Assembly (NCBI GenBank): GCA_945878135.1
Contig: CAMDUL010000006.1
Location: 46,333 to 110,332, forward strand
DNA: 64,000 nucleotides
Source: Chthoniobacter flavus
GTDB taxonomy: Bacteria > Verrucomicrobiota > Verrucomicrobiia > Chthoniobacterales > JACTMZ01
Reading direction: 5' to 3'
Below are positions 58,112-64,000 of this stretch, piece after piece; position 1 is the first letter of the stretch; the number at the start of each line of letters is the position of its first letter. The translations under genes were made by a program, and so were the position numbers. The notes under the pieces are model-generated. The model was not told the origin of the DNA. It did no database searches and saw only the letters and a program-made list of their open reading frames with translations.

Positions 58112-58336
58112 TCAAAGCTCTTCTTGCAGCTCATCTATGGTCAAGCCGGCTTGGTCAAGAATGCTGGATAGTGTCCGCACATTCACTTCGCCATGATTTG
58201 GAACCGTGACACGACGCGGTCCATTTTCTAACCGGATATGACTGCCGCGCTGCCGGACTATAGCGAAACCCAACCGTTGGAGAGCCTTGGCGACATCTTG
58301 GCCGCTGAGATCCCGCGGCAGCTTCTGGTTGCCCAT
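58112..58336 (-). CDS. hicA: HicA-family toxin
   Basis: The 74-aa protein LPRDLSGQDVAKALQRLGFAIVRQRGSHIRLENGPRRVTVPNHGEVNVRTLSSILDQAGL is a typical HicA double-stranded-RNA-binding-like RNase with catalytic His in GSH. The gene order is antitoxin first (HicB 20 bp upstream), the reverse of E. coli hicAB. It ends in REL-like QEEL and precedes terminator T5. Confidence 0.9.
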   Translation of the reverse strand: MGNQKLPRDLSGQDVAKALQRLGFAIVRQRGSHIRLENGPRRVTVPNHGEVNVRTLSSILDQAGLTIDELQEEL

Positions 58337-58356
58337 CCCCTTCTCCCTTGAACGCC

Positions 58357-58584
58357 TTAGGCGAGAGCCAAAGCCGGATCTTGCGCAAAGTGCAGACGAA
58401 CGCGCTCAGGGACCTCGCCTTCGTCGAAGTGGCAAAGGACAGCATCCCGCACCATGGCTTGCAACTCAGCCAGATCGCTTCCCTGGGTAGAAATCCCGCC
58501 ACCACGCGGGTCATCCCACGAGGCGCAATAAGTGCCATCCTCGTCTTCAGCCACTTGAAAAACGATATCATTCACGAATCCCAT
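58357..58584 (-). CDS. hicB: HicB-family antitoxin
   Basis: The 75-aa protein has a partial RNase-H-like HicB fold: IVFQVAEDEDGTYCASWDDPRGGGISTQGSDLAELQAMVRDAVLCHFDEGEVP. No separate DNA-binding domain is visible, so autoregulation may be weak. It lies 20 bp upstream of hicA and is presumably its cognate antitoxin. Confidence 0.85.
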   Translation of the reverse strand: MGFVNDIVFQVAEDEDGTYCASWDDPRGGGISTQGSDLAELQAMVRDAVLCHFDEGEVPERVRLHFAQDPALALA

Positions 58585-58656
58585 TTAAACCAAGAACGTC
58601 ACCGCCGCAAGCGTGAGCTAGGAGCGATCAGGAGGAACGCCCCCCCTGCCTCCCCA

Positions 58657-58684
58657 GAAATAAAAAAGCGCGCTCATCGCGCGC
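58657..58684 (-). terminator. GCGCGC-family terminator T6 (after chimeric GT4 gene)
   Basis: Minus strand: GCGCGCG-ATG-AGCGCGC followed by TTTTTTATTTCTGG. It lies 107 bp after the glycosyltransferase stop and is followed by the hicBA unit. Confidence 0.85.
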
Positions 58685-58687
58685 CCA

Positions 58688-58740
58688 CCGTCCTCCGACT
58701 GTTTCCTGTCTACTGTTTCCTGTCTCCTTGGCCTGTGGAG
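58688..58740. repeat. Heptanucleotide-periodic spacer (GGARACA-type)
   Basis: Minus strand reads GGAGACA GGAAACA GTAGACA GGAAACA GTCGGAG GACGGTG between T6 and the glycosyltransferase gene; the same order of steps occurs near 54951-54998. Confidence 0.7.
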
Positions 58741-58790
58741 GCACAGCTACTCCATCAGGCCCGCTCTCCTCACTCGTCACCCTCCACCAG

Positions 58791-60623
58791 CTACAGCGAC
58801 CTCCGGTCGCCCCCCATCCTCTCCTCCATAAATCCGACCATATTCTTCAAAAACTCCTCCTCGCTGAAGCGCTCGGCGTTTCTGCGGATCGCATGCGGAT
58901 CCCATGCAATCTTTTCACTCTCCAGCAATGCCGCACGCAACGACTCCGCATTACCGTCCTTGAAAAAGACACCGGTCAGTCCATCGATCACCGTCTCAAG
59001 CGCCCCGCCTGCCGCGAAGGCAATCACCGGTTTGCCGCAGGCCTGCGCTTCCACCGGCGTAATCCCGAAGTCCTCCTCACCGGGAAAGATGAAAGCACGG
59101 CATCCCGCCAGTTCGCGCTCGATTTCAGCCTCCGACACCCTGCCGAGAAACTTCACATTCGGCGTGGCCATCTTTTCCAACCGCTCGCGATCGGTCCCCT
59201 CACCAACCACATGCAACTCCCGATCCAGACCACGGAACGCCTGCACCGCACGGTCGATGCCCTTGTAGCCAATCAAGCGCGACAAAAGCAGGTAGTGCCC
59301 GCAATCGTCGCGCGCCACCTTGAATCTTTGCACATCGACCGGCGGATGAATCACCGTGGCGTCACGCCCATAGACGGACCGGATGCGCTGTCTCACATTT
59401 TCCGAGTTCGCCACTACGTGATCCATGCGTTGCGCCGCAGCAAGATCGGCTCGGCGCAACGCCGGGAGAAATGAACCCACGGCGCTCCGCAGCAAAGGAT
59501 TACCGACCTCGGATCCCACGTATCGCTCGGTATCCCACAGGAAACGCGTTGGTGCATGGCAATAGAGGAACGAAACACATCCCTTGGGAACCGGCACCAT
59601 CTTGGCAAACGTGCTGGCGCTGATCCAAACAGCGCGCCGCTCCTTCGGAAGACGCACTGATTGAAAAGCCATCGGATATAGCGGAAACAAAGCCTTGGTC
59701 GCCACTTTGCTCTTCGGAAGACATTGCATCCAAGTATTGCGAATGTCCTTGTTGCGAAAATCCCTCCACAGGTGCTCATAATCTGTCGCACTCGTGTAGA
59801 TCGGCGCACGCGGAAATGCCTTCGACATCGTCGCCACCACCCGCCCAACCAACGCCGGATCACGAGCCATCTCCTCAAGGCGACTTTTGTAGTCCTGGTC
59901 TCCCTCGGTGAATAGCGCATCGCCCACGATGCACGCTCTCCAACCCGGCGCCTGCCGCAACGCTTCGATCAACACGTGCTGCCCCTTCCATTCGGCAATG
60001 CGTCCCGCAATCACCGCCACCGGTTGTTCATCCGTCCATCCCCACTCCCGCCGCGCCGCCTCGCGATCAGGCGCCGGTCGCCCCGCAAGATCGAATCCAT
60101 TGTAAACCACAGTCGTCAGCCCGGCACGCCCGCCCGCTTCCACGAACGCCCGCTCCGTCGCTCTCGAGTTGGCGATCACCGCAGCCGCCTGATTGTTGGC
60201 CATCTTCACCAACAGCCGCACATTTGCCGCGCTGAAATGAGTGTCATCAAGAATATCATGCAGGTGAAAAACCAGTCGCTTCCCCGACAGCCGCGCCGCC
60301 AACGCTCCGGCCACCATCGCCTTCGGCGTATTCGCATAAATGAGATCGCACCCCCTCGCACGACGAGCCAATTTCAGCGCCAGCAAACCGAGCAGCGGCA
60401 GATCCAACAATCTCGTTAGCTTTCCCGCCGCCTTGGTCGTTCGCAGCTTCAGCGGCAGCACGTCCACGGCAAATCCCTCCTTGCGCAACAAATCTGCAAA
60501 CGGCCCCTCATCAAAGAGCGCCAGCCGTGCATCCACCCCCCCCCGCAGTCCGCGCAGCAAATCCGCCAACATCAGCTCCGCCCCGCCGCACTGCCCCGAC
60601 TGATCAACAAACAAGACCTTCAT
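58791..60623 (-). CDS. Chimeric GT4 glycosyltransferase (two fused partial GT4 proteins)
   Basis: The 610-aa protein is about 200 longer than a GT4 enzyme. Residues 1-261 are the N-terminal three fifths of one GT4 (VDQSGQCGGAELMLADLL, YANTPKAM, FHLHDIL, then VAVIAGRIAEWKGQHVLIEAL), lacking its E-x7-E part. From about 262 (VATMSKAFPRAPIYT) it is a second, WbaZ-like mannosyltransferase (SFLYCHAPTRFLWD, VVANSENVRQRIRSVYG, IHPPVDVQRF, RLIGYKGIDRAVQAF, FPGEEDFGITPVEAQACGKPV) lacking its first about 20 residues with GGAE. The C-terminus GDRRSL and the stop come from a repeat hairpin. Activity is uncertain. Confidence 0.85.
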   Translation of the reverse strand: MKVLFVDQSGQCGGAELMLADLLRGLRGGVDARLALFDEGPFADLLRKEGFAVDVLPLKLRTTKAAGKLTRLLDLPLLGLLALKLARRARGCDLIYANTPKAMVAGALAARLSGKRLVFHLHDILDDTHFSAANVRLLVKMANNQAAAVIANSRATERAFVEAGGRAGLTTVVYNGFDLAGRPAPDREAARREWGWTDEQPVAVIAGRIAEWKGQHVLIEALRQAPGWRACIVGDALFTEGDQDYKSRLEEMARDPALVGRVVATMSKAFPRAPIYTSATDYEHLWRDFRNKDIRNTWMQCLPKSKVATKALFPLYPMAFQSVRLPKERRAVWISASTFAKMVPVPKGCVSFLYCHAPTRFLWDTERYVGSEVGNPLLRSAVGSFLPALRRADLAAAQRMDHVVANSENVRQRIRSVYGRDATVIHPPVDVQRFKVARDDCGHYLLLSRLIGYKGIDRAVQAFRGLDRELHVVGEGTDRERLEKMATPNVKFLGRVSEAEIERELAGCRAFIFPGEEDFGITPVEAQACGKPVIAFAAGGALETVIDGLTGVFFKDGNAESLRAALLESEKIAWDPHAIRRNAERFSEEEFLKNMVGFMEERMGGDRRSL

Positions 60624-60795
60624 TGTGTTATTACTCCCCTTCAATTTGCAGCGACGTTTTCGGAGGTATGCTCCGACTGTCGAGGTCATCCGACAGGAGG
60701 AAAAAACTCACGTCTGATCGGCGGATGGCCGAGCAGACGCATTTTCTTCTATCCGCGTTAATTTGCCTTCGGCCGTCTCGCAGACTCGGCTGTGG

Positions 60796-61197
60796 CTAAC
60801 TCTGTCTGTTCTGGATTTTGGTTGGCAACGACCTCGTTGCCGCGATCGCTCCTACCACAGCCCCAGCAATTCCCATAATGACATCGCGCACATCCACCGA
60901 CCTACCGGGGATTCCTGCCTGCAAATACTCGATACACAAAATCCCGATGGCCATCAGCAGCACAGCCAGCAAAGCAACCCATCTGCGCGAATACCCGCCG
61001 AACACCATCATCGTCAACCAGGCAAAGAGCCCGAACGCCGCAAAGTTCACCACCCAATCATTGAAATCCAGCCACTCCGCCCAGCGAGGCGGCAGAAAGA
61101 AAAACCTCCCCGTGCCTCGGTCGATCGGCCGCAGCGCAAACCACAGACCTGCAATCAACACAGCCACCCAAGCTGAAAATGCCAATCCCCGCTTCAC
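60796..61197 (-). CDS. VanZ-like family membrane protein
   Basis: The 133-aa protein has four predicted TM segments (AFSAWVAVLIAGLWFAL, WVVNFAAFGLFAWLTMMVF, WVALLAVLLMAIGILCIEYLQ, VIMGIAGAVVGAIAATR) and the VanZ-like signature FNDWVVNFAAFGLFAW ... EYLQAGIPGRSVDVRDVIMGIAGA. Related proteins sit in exopolysaccharide clusters. Function is unknown. It is on the minus strand, 172 bp upstream of the chimeric GT gene. Confidence 0.8.
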   Translation of the reverse strand: MKRGLAFSAWVAVLIAGLWFALRPIDRGTGRFFFLPPRWAEWLDFNDWVVNFAAFGLFAWLTMMVFGGYSRRWVALLAVLLMAIGILCIEYLQAGIPGRSVDVRDVIMGIAGAVVGAIAATRSLPTKIQNRQS

Positions 61198-61265
61198 CTT
61201 GGTTTAGGACCGCCGATATCCATCACATCCTCCCCCGAATGAACCACTGAACCACCCTGCCTTCG

Positions 61266-61300
61266 ATGTAGCGGCGGCGTCCTCGCCGTCGGTCGTTCAG
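61266..61300. repeat. REP-like element, copy 4 (single arm)
   Basis: TGTAGCGGCGGCGTCCTCGC at about 61267-61286 with the CCGTCGG end. It is a variant of the family seen at 6138, 23004 and 43019. Confidence 0.6.
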
Positions 61301-61332
61301 CGCCTCTCAGGCGCAACTCGCCACACGTCACC

Positions 61333-61440
61333 GCGTCTCTCAGTCCCTCAGCTCTCAGGTCTCCGGTCTCATCCTTCCCACCAGCTACCCGTTACCCGCG
61401 ACCCGCAACTTCCAACTCCTCACTCCTCCGCTACCACCGG
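61333..61440. repeat. Heptanucleotide-periodic spacer
   Basis: Minus-strand 7-nt steps (GCGGGTC GCGGGTA ACGGGTA GCTGGTG and CTGAGAG/CTGAGGG types). The block near 61338 is identical over about 29 nt to one near 55643. Confidence 0.6.
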
Positions 61441-61716
61441 CAGCCTGATGTCAGACTGTTGATGGTAACCCACCAGTAACTCATGCAGACGTTCCGGCGC
61501 GATGTCCGCACCATTCGGCCAAGCGACGGTTCCTCCCTCGACACGCAGCTGCCGGAAGAATCCTTCGTCCGCCAAAGGACCGAACACCGGCCCGTAATTC
61601 AGATATCGCGAGAGATCGACCCCCCCTTCTTCCCCATCAGCAAAACGCAGCCAGACACGCCGCCCCGTAGTCGGACGTGCATCGGTAACCTCAGGTATCT
61701 GATTGATTGCCTGCAC
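61420..61716 (-). CDS. DUF2442 domain protein, copy B
   Basis: The 98-aa protein PTTGRRVWLRFADGEEGGVDL and YGPVFGPLADEGFFRQLRVE match copy A (55.8 kb) at roughly 90% over the shared part. This copy keeps the C-terminus YHQQSDIRLPVVAEE. It lies 11 bp downstream of the ParE-like toxin, so it seems to be the third gene of that module. Function is unknown. Confidence 0.8.
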   Translation of the reverse strand: MQAINQIPEVTDARPTTGRRVWLRFADGEEGGVDLSRYLNYGPVFGPLADEGFFRQLRVEGGTVAWPNGADIAPERLHELLVGYHQQSDIRLPVVAEE

Positions 61717-61727
61717 GATTACCGTCT

Positions 61728-62012
61728 TTACCGCTCAATTATCTCGCTGCGGATCCGATCAGGATCGCGACGAAGATCCAGTAGCGCCAAAACCATGATG
61801 CGCTGAAAGTCAGAGACGTAGAAGAGACCCACGGGGAATCCGCCGACCAAGATGCGACGAATCGCACCGTGGTATACGGGGCCGGCCTCAGGAAAATCGG
61901 CCAATTGCCCAAGCGCCTTGTCGAGCGCCGTGTAAAACTTTTCGCCAAACCGCTGGTAAAGTTTCGCAAAGTCGATCTCCGCGCCAAGCAGCAGGATGAC
62001 TTCTGTCCGCAT
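61728..62012 (-). CDS. ParE/RelE-family toxin
   Basis: The 94-aa protein DFAKLYQRFGEKFYTALDKALGQLADFPEAGPVYHGAIRRILVGGFPVGLFY is the ParE pattern (LxxxPxxGxxxxxxRRxxxxxFPxxxxY), ending in LDLRRDPDRI. It would poison gyrase or cleave mRNA. Its ATG shares one base with the antitoxin stop at 62012. DUF2442 copy B follows. Confidence 0.88.
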   Translation of the reverse strand: MRTEVILLLGAEIDFAKLYQRFGEKFYTALDKALGQLADFPEAGPVYHGAIRRILVGGFPVGLFYVSDFQRIMVLALLDLRRDPDRIRSEIIER

Positions 62013-62221
62013 CAGGAACGGCGGATCTCGCTACGAATCTTGTCCCAGCTCCGCGCCGGCATCTCACCCAACTCATAGCGCTCCCATCGATCGTTCAGCA
62101 AGGCCACGACCTCAGGATCCACTTCCGCAGGCTCAAACTCCGCCTCACTCCACAGCTCGATCGCCAAAGCCCGCTTTTCCCGCGGGCTCAACTTCTGCAC
62201 TTCTGGAAGCTGCTCGATCAC
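62012..62221 (-). CDS. Addiction-module antitoxin (ParE partner)
   Basis: The 69-aa protein KLSPREKRALAIELWSEAEFEPAEVDPEVVALLNDRWERYELGEMPARSWDKIRSEIRR has the motifs of the small 'addiction module protein' antitoxins that partner ParE/RelE (LWxxx, L..R...Y..GE..A.SWD.VR). It precedes the toxin with one-base overlap (TGATG-type). Confidence 0.88.
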   Translation of the reverse strand: MIEQLPEVQKLSPREKRALAIELWSEAEFEPAEVDPEVVALLNDRWERYELGEMPARSWDKIRSEIRRS

Positions 62222-62309
62222 ACGGGAAAATTGCCGCCGCCTTGCCAGGCTGTCAAGCGCGCCTCCTGCGTCTCCGCTCTCCGCTCTCCGGTTTGGCTAT
62301 GGCCTGTCT

Positions 62310-62510
62310 TTCGGCTCATCCTTCATCCTTCATCCTTCATCCTTCGCAGCAGCCCCCCCTCAGCCCTCAGCCCTCAAGTTTGGTCGCCACGGCGACCTAT
62401 CTACGGCTACGCCTTCGGTTCATCCCTCTCTTCCCCCCCTCAGATCTCATCCTTCATCCTTCATCCTTCATCCTTCACACTTCATCCTTCACTTTCCACC
62501 CCCGAAATTC
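62310..62510. repeat. Heptanucleotide tandem arrays (GGATGAA and GGGCTGA)
   Basis: Minus-strand GGATGAA is tandemly repeated about three to four times near 62318-62345 and again near 62448-62490; GGGCTGA steps lie near 62352-62372. The 260-bp spacer 62222-62481 has no gene; it also contains the hairpin GGTCGCC-AC-GGCGACC near 62378. Confidence 0.8.
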
Positions 62511-62688
62511 CTTTAGAGCGTAGTCGGAGATTCGTTTCTTTCCGCGCCTTAACGATTCGATTTCGGATCTCGTCAAGAGAGCGGAAGCCGATGAGGTAGT
62601 TGGCTTCGTTGGCCGTGAGGGCTTCAGGCGTGACGGAGATGAGCGTTTCAAGGTTTCTGCCATAGCGGTTTGACAATTCAGTTACCAC
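62482..62688 (-). CDS. Small open reading frame of unknown function
   Basis: A 68-aa frame MVTELSNRYGRNLETLISVTPEALTANEANYLIGFRSLDEIRNRIVKARKE is followed by basic and Gly/Ser residues. An alternative frame over the same DNA (62475-62663) ends LTRSEIESLRRGKKRISDYALKEF, also protein-like, so the true product or a frameshift cannot be decided. No family is recognised. It lies between the ParE and second HicAB modules. Confidence 0.35.
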   Translation of the reverse strand: MVTELSNRYGRNLETLISVTPEALTANEANYLIGFRSLDEIRNRIVKARKETNLRLRSKGISGVESEG

Positions 62689-62698
62689 TTTTTTCGGC

Positions 62699-62940
62699 GG
62701 AGACGAAATGTAAGGGCTGTCTCCTTGGGCTTTGAAGGCTAACCCGCATATTTAACGGAGCAAAATATGCGCCGCGTCCAAGTTTTTTTGACCAAACAAC
62801 TTGGCGCGGCCGACCGGGCAAAATGGAAAAACCATATGGTTTTTCCATTTACCGACGGGGTTAACCCCGAGAGGCCTGATGATATCAGGCCGTATCGGCC
62901 CCTTGGGCGGATATTTCATGCTCAGCATGAAGTATCCGGG
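62699..62940. other. Dense run of perfect or near-perfect palindromes
   Basis: Successive hairpins: GGAGAC/GTCTCC 62699-62724; CGCATATTT/AAATATGCG 62745-62771; CCGCG-CCAAGTT/AACTTGG-CGCGG 62772-62809; a 30-nt loopless palindrome 62821-62850; CGGGGTTAACCCCG 62856-62869; GGCCTGAT/ATCAGGCC 62873-62891, overlapping GGCCG/CGGCC 62888-62900; and GGATA-TTCATGCT/AGCATGAA-TATCC 62909-62937. No convincing gene lies here. Confidence 0.85.
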
Positions 62941-63153
62941 CTAAAGATCTTCAGGCTCCAAACCTGTGTGTCTTGCGATGCGTGGCAGCATTTTCGGCCC
63001 GATTTCCTCACCGTCGTGAAAAGCAAAGACAAAATCTTGCCACCCCTCCCTGCTCAGGACCTTGTGCGACCCGGACTGCCGTTTGACTTGCCATCCGATT
63101 TTCTCAAGGGCGCGCAGGACCACCCGCGCCTTGCGAGCACCCCACCGGCTCAT
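62941..63153 (-). CDS. hicA: HicA-family toxin (second module)
   Basis: The 70-aa protein RKARVVLRALEKIGWQVKRQSGSHKVLSREGWQDFVFAFHDGEEIGPKMLPRIARHTGL has the HicA fold with the catalytic His in GSHKV and the FAFHDGxEI strand. The ATG overlaps the HicB stop by 4 bp (63150-63153). The palindrome cluster begins right after its stop. Confidence 0.9.
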   Translation of the reverse strand: MSRWGARKARVVLRALEKIGWQVKRQSGSHKVLSREGWQDFVFAFHDGEEIGPKMLPRIARHTGLEPEDL

Positions 63154-63350
63154 GCCGCCACGGTGAAGACCGAGTCCAATTCAGGTGCGTCCTCCCCGTT
63201 TTCAAGCCGGTCGGCAAGTATTCGCAGCACGAGAGCTTCAACCTTAGCCAAAGCCTCACTCCTGCTCGGTCCGTAGGCCATGGCCCCCGGCAGTGCGGGG
63301 ATCTCGGCGATCCACCGACCATCCTCTTCGCGCTCAAGTTCAATTATCAT
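63150..63350 (-). CDS. hicB: HicB-family antitoxin (second module)
   Basis: The 66-aa protein MIIELEREEDGRWIAEIPALPGAMAYGPSRSEALAKVEALVLRILADRLENGE is a short HicB: the RNase-H-like N-terminal core without a DNA-binding tail. The motif REEDGRWIAEIPALPG is the family hallmark. It precedes hicA with a 4-bp overlap. Confidence 0.92.
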   Translation of the reverse strand: MIIELEREEDGRWIAEIPALPGAMAYGPSRSEALAKVEALVLRILADRLENGEDAPELDSVFTVAA

Positions 63351-63439
63351 GAAATTCTCCTACCACTCGCGCGTTGCTAGCACAAGCTGTTTGCCGTGGG
63401 CTTTCTCCCACGTCCTGTGGTCTCTTACTTCGCCGCGGC

Positions 63440-63545
63440 ACACATCCTTCATCCTTCACACTTCATCCTTCCCTTTCCACCCCCCGCCCCCCTCCGTCAT
63501 TCTGCATTCTTCATTCTGCATTCATCATTCCCCCCCGCCCTCTGC
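63440..63545. repeat. Pyrimidine-rich heptanucleotide arrays
   Basis: Plus-strand CATCCTT/CACTTCATCCTT steps and CATTCTG/CATTCTT steps run through the spacer between hicB and the small ORF at 63570. Minus strand is GGATGAA-type as near 62.3 kb. No gene is seen. Confidence 0.65.
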
Positions 63546-63569
63546 TCCAACCCGCCACCCGGCCACCAT

Positions 63570-63707
63570 TTAACGCTTGAGAAACTTTGCGTATTTTTTC
63601 CGCTCCGCAGGAGTCAATGGCACAGCCCCATGCTGGCGCATGATCGCGTCGAACTCTGCCGCCGTGAAAATCCCCGATGCCTTGGCCGGAGCCGAGACAT
63701 AGCGCAT
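63570..63707 (-). CDS. Short ORF of unknown function
   Basis: A 45-aa frame MRYVSAPAKASGIFTAAEFDAIMRQHGAVPLTPAERKKYAKFLKR starts 7 bp after the stop of the broken gene at 63715. Its composition looks like real protein, with helices and a basic C-terminus. No family is recognised; a longer start at 63752 would overlap the upstream fragment. It may be the antitoxin-side or second gene of a disrupted pair. Confidence 0.4.
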   Translation of the reverse strand: MRYVSAPAKASGIFTAAEFDAIMRQHGAVPLTPAERKKYAKFLKR

Positions 63708-63714
63708 GCCGGAA

Positions 63715-63843
63715 TCAGTTGCTCCGAAAGAAACTGATGTATTGCTTGGCATTGTCTTGGAGATCGTCGACGGCATATTCAAAGATAGCTTTAACCTCAT
63801 ACTCGAAAAACCAGTGCTTGGCAAGAAGGCCGCCCTTTAGAAC
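63715..63843 (-). pseudogene. 3' fragment of a gene cut by the right-edge element
   Basis: Minus-strand frame reads LKGGLLAKHWFFEYEVKAIF, then EYAVDDLQDNAKQYISFFRSN and a stop. It has no start codon, and an in-frame TAG at 63844-63846 lies just upstream, where the sequence changes character. It appears to be the C-terminus of a protein whose 5' part was displaced. Confidence 0.45.
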
Positions 63844-64000
63844 CTATCCCGAAACCTGACGGGGTGGCGTTGCGGATAATTTTCGCCCGCCGCAAGGAGC
63901 AAGCGAAGTGGCTGTATCCTCTGCGATACTGTCCCGAGCGCCGCGACGCCGCGGCAGGTGAAAGGCGCCGCAACCCTCTCGGGCAGGGCCTTGGCGGGTC
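63838..64000. mobile_element. Possible end of an insertion sequence (cut by window edge)
   Basis: From TAGAACCTATCCCGAAACC onward there is no coding continuity with the broken gene at 63715-63843, and the terminal-like sequence resembles IS ends in general form. No transposase ORF is visible in the 160 bp available. This is weak evidence based on the abrupt junction. Confidence 0.25.

Noticed and set aside
52576..58684. Chromosomal integron cassette array
   Set aside because: Same-strand small modules with repeated 3' ends suggested it, and isolated GTTAAAC words occur, but no paired attC core sites at consistent positions and no integrase are seen.
62767..63276. Plus-strand ORF through the palindrome cluster
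   Set aside because: It runs antisense through hicA and hicB, and its first half is just translation of successive palindromes.

Overview
The window looks like chromosomal DNA of a GC-rich Gram-negative bacterium, most likely a Verrucomicrobiota member. I infer this from several traits together: an RsmA protein fused to a Nudix domain, Ala-Phe-type prepilins next to a PilMNO/GspDEF machinery, large secreted Ig-like proteins, and many GC-rich intergenic palindromes with heptanucleotide repeats. No rRNA is present, so the phylum is inferred. The two ends are cut inside an element: a GT9 glycosyltransferase on the left and a broken gene or IS-like edge on the right.

Layout. Positions 1-4.7 kb hold a minus-strand run (proA, acylphosphatase, ABC ATPase, heptosyltransferase-like GT9) divergent from a GT4 glycosyltransferase. 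Then come rarA (+) and aguB (-). Positions 7.1-10.15 kb hold the classic rpmH-rnpA-yidD-yidC-jag block, tightly overlapping on the minus strand. Positions 10.2-17.4 kb hold a NYN nuclease, an exported methyltransferase, SufE, a sulfurtransferase, tRNA-Ser(TGA), an Ala-rich lipoprotein, tRNA-Asn(GTT), ptsI and the rsmA-Nudix fusion. The two tRNA genes are followed by unusual repeat units that carry copies of tRNA 3' ends. A vapBC pair sits at 17.5-18.2 kb.

Positions 18.4-38.3 kb form a type IV pilus/type II secretion-like locus. Three prepilins and the GspE/PilB ATPase lie on the plus strand. A long minus-strand operon encodes the secretin, an 822-aa prepilin-like protein, PilT, PilM/N/O/P-like proteins, two prepilins, a PilX/GspK-like protein and GspF/PilC. 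The operon runs into a NarX-type histidine kinase, with a NarL-type regulator further downstream. No prepilin peptidase is seen.

Positions 38.4-47.9 kb carry an LssY_C protein, an exported EEP-family nuclease/phosphatase, a HerA-like ATPase and a 1600-aa kexin-like secreted protease. Positions 48.0-52.3 kb carry malate synthase A with allantoate amidohydrolase and ureidoglycine aminohydrolase (purine nitrogen scavenging linked to glyoxylate use), followed by rfbC.

From 52.5 kb to the right edge is an accessory island. At least seven small toxin-antitoxin-like modules (PemK, RelE, DUF433/DUF2442, VapBC, HicAB twice, ParE) are interleaved with surface-polysaccharide genes (WecG-type GT26, a chimeric GT4, VanZ-like). 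Nearly all are minus strand, and the units are separated by near-identical GCGCGC terminators and heptanucleotide-periodic spacers. The most unusual signals are the tRNA-3'-end repeat units at 12.7-14.0 kb, a dense run of near-perfect palindromes at 62.7-62.94 kb, the heptanucleotide spacers, and the apparent deletion fusion of two GT4 genes at 58.8-60.6 kb.
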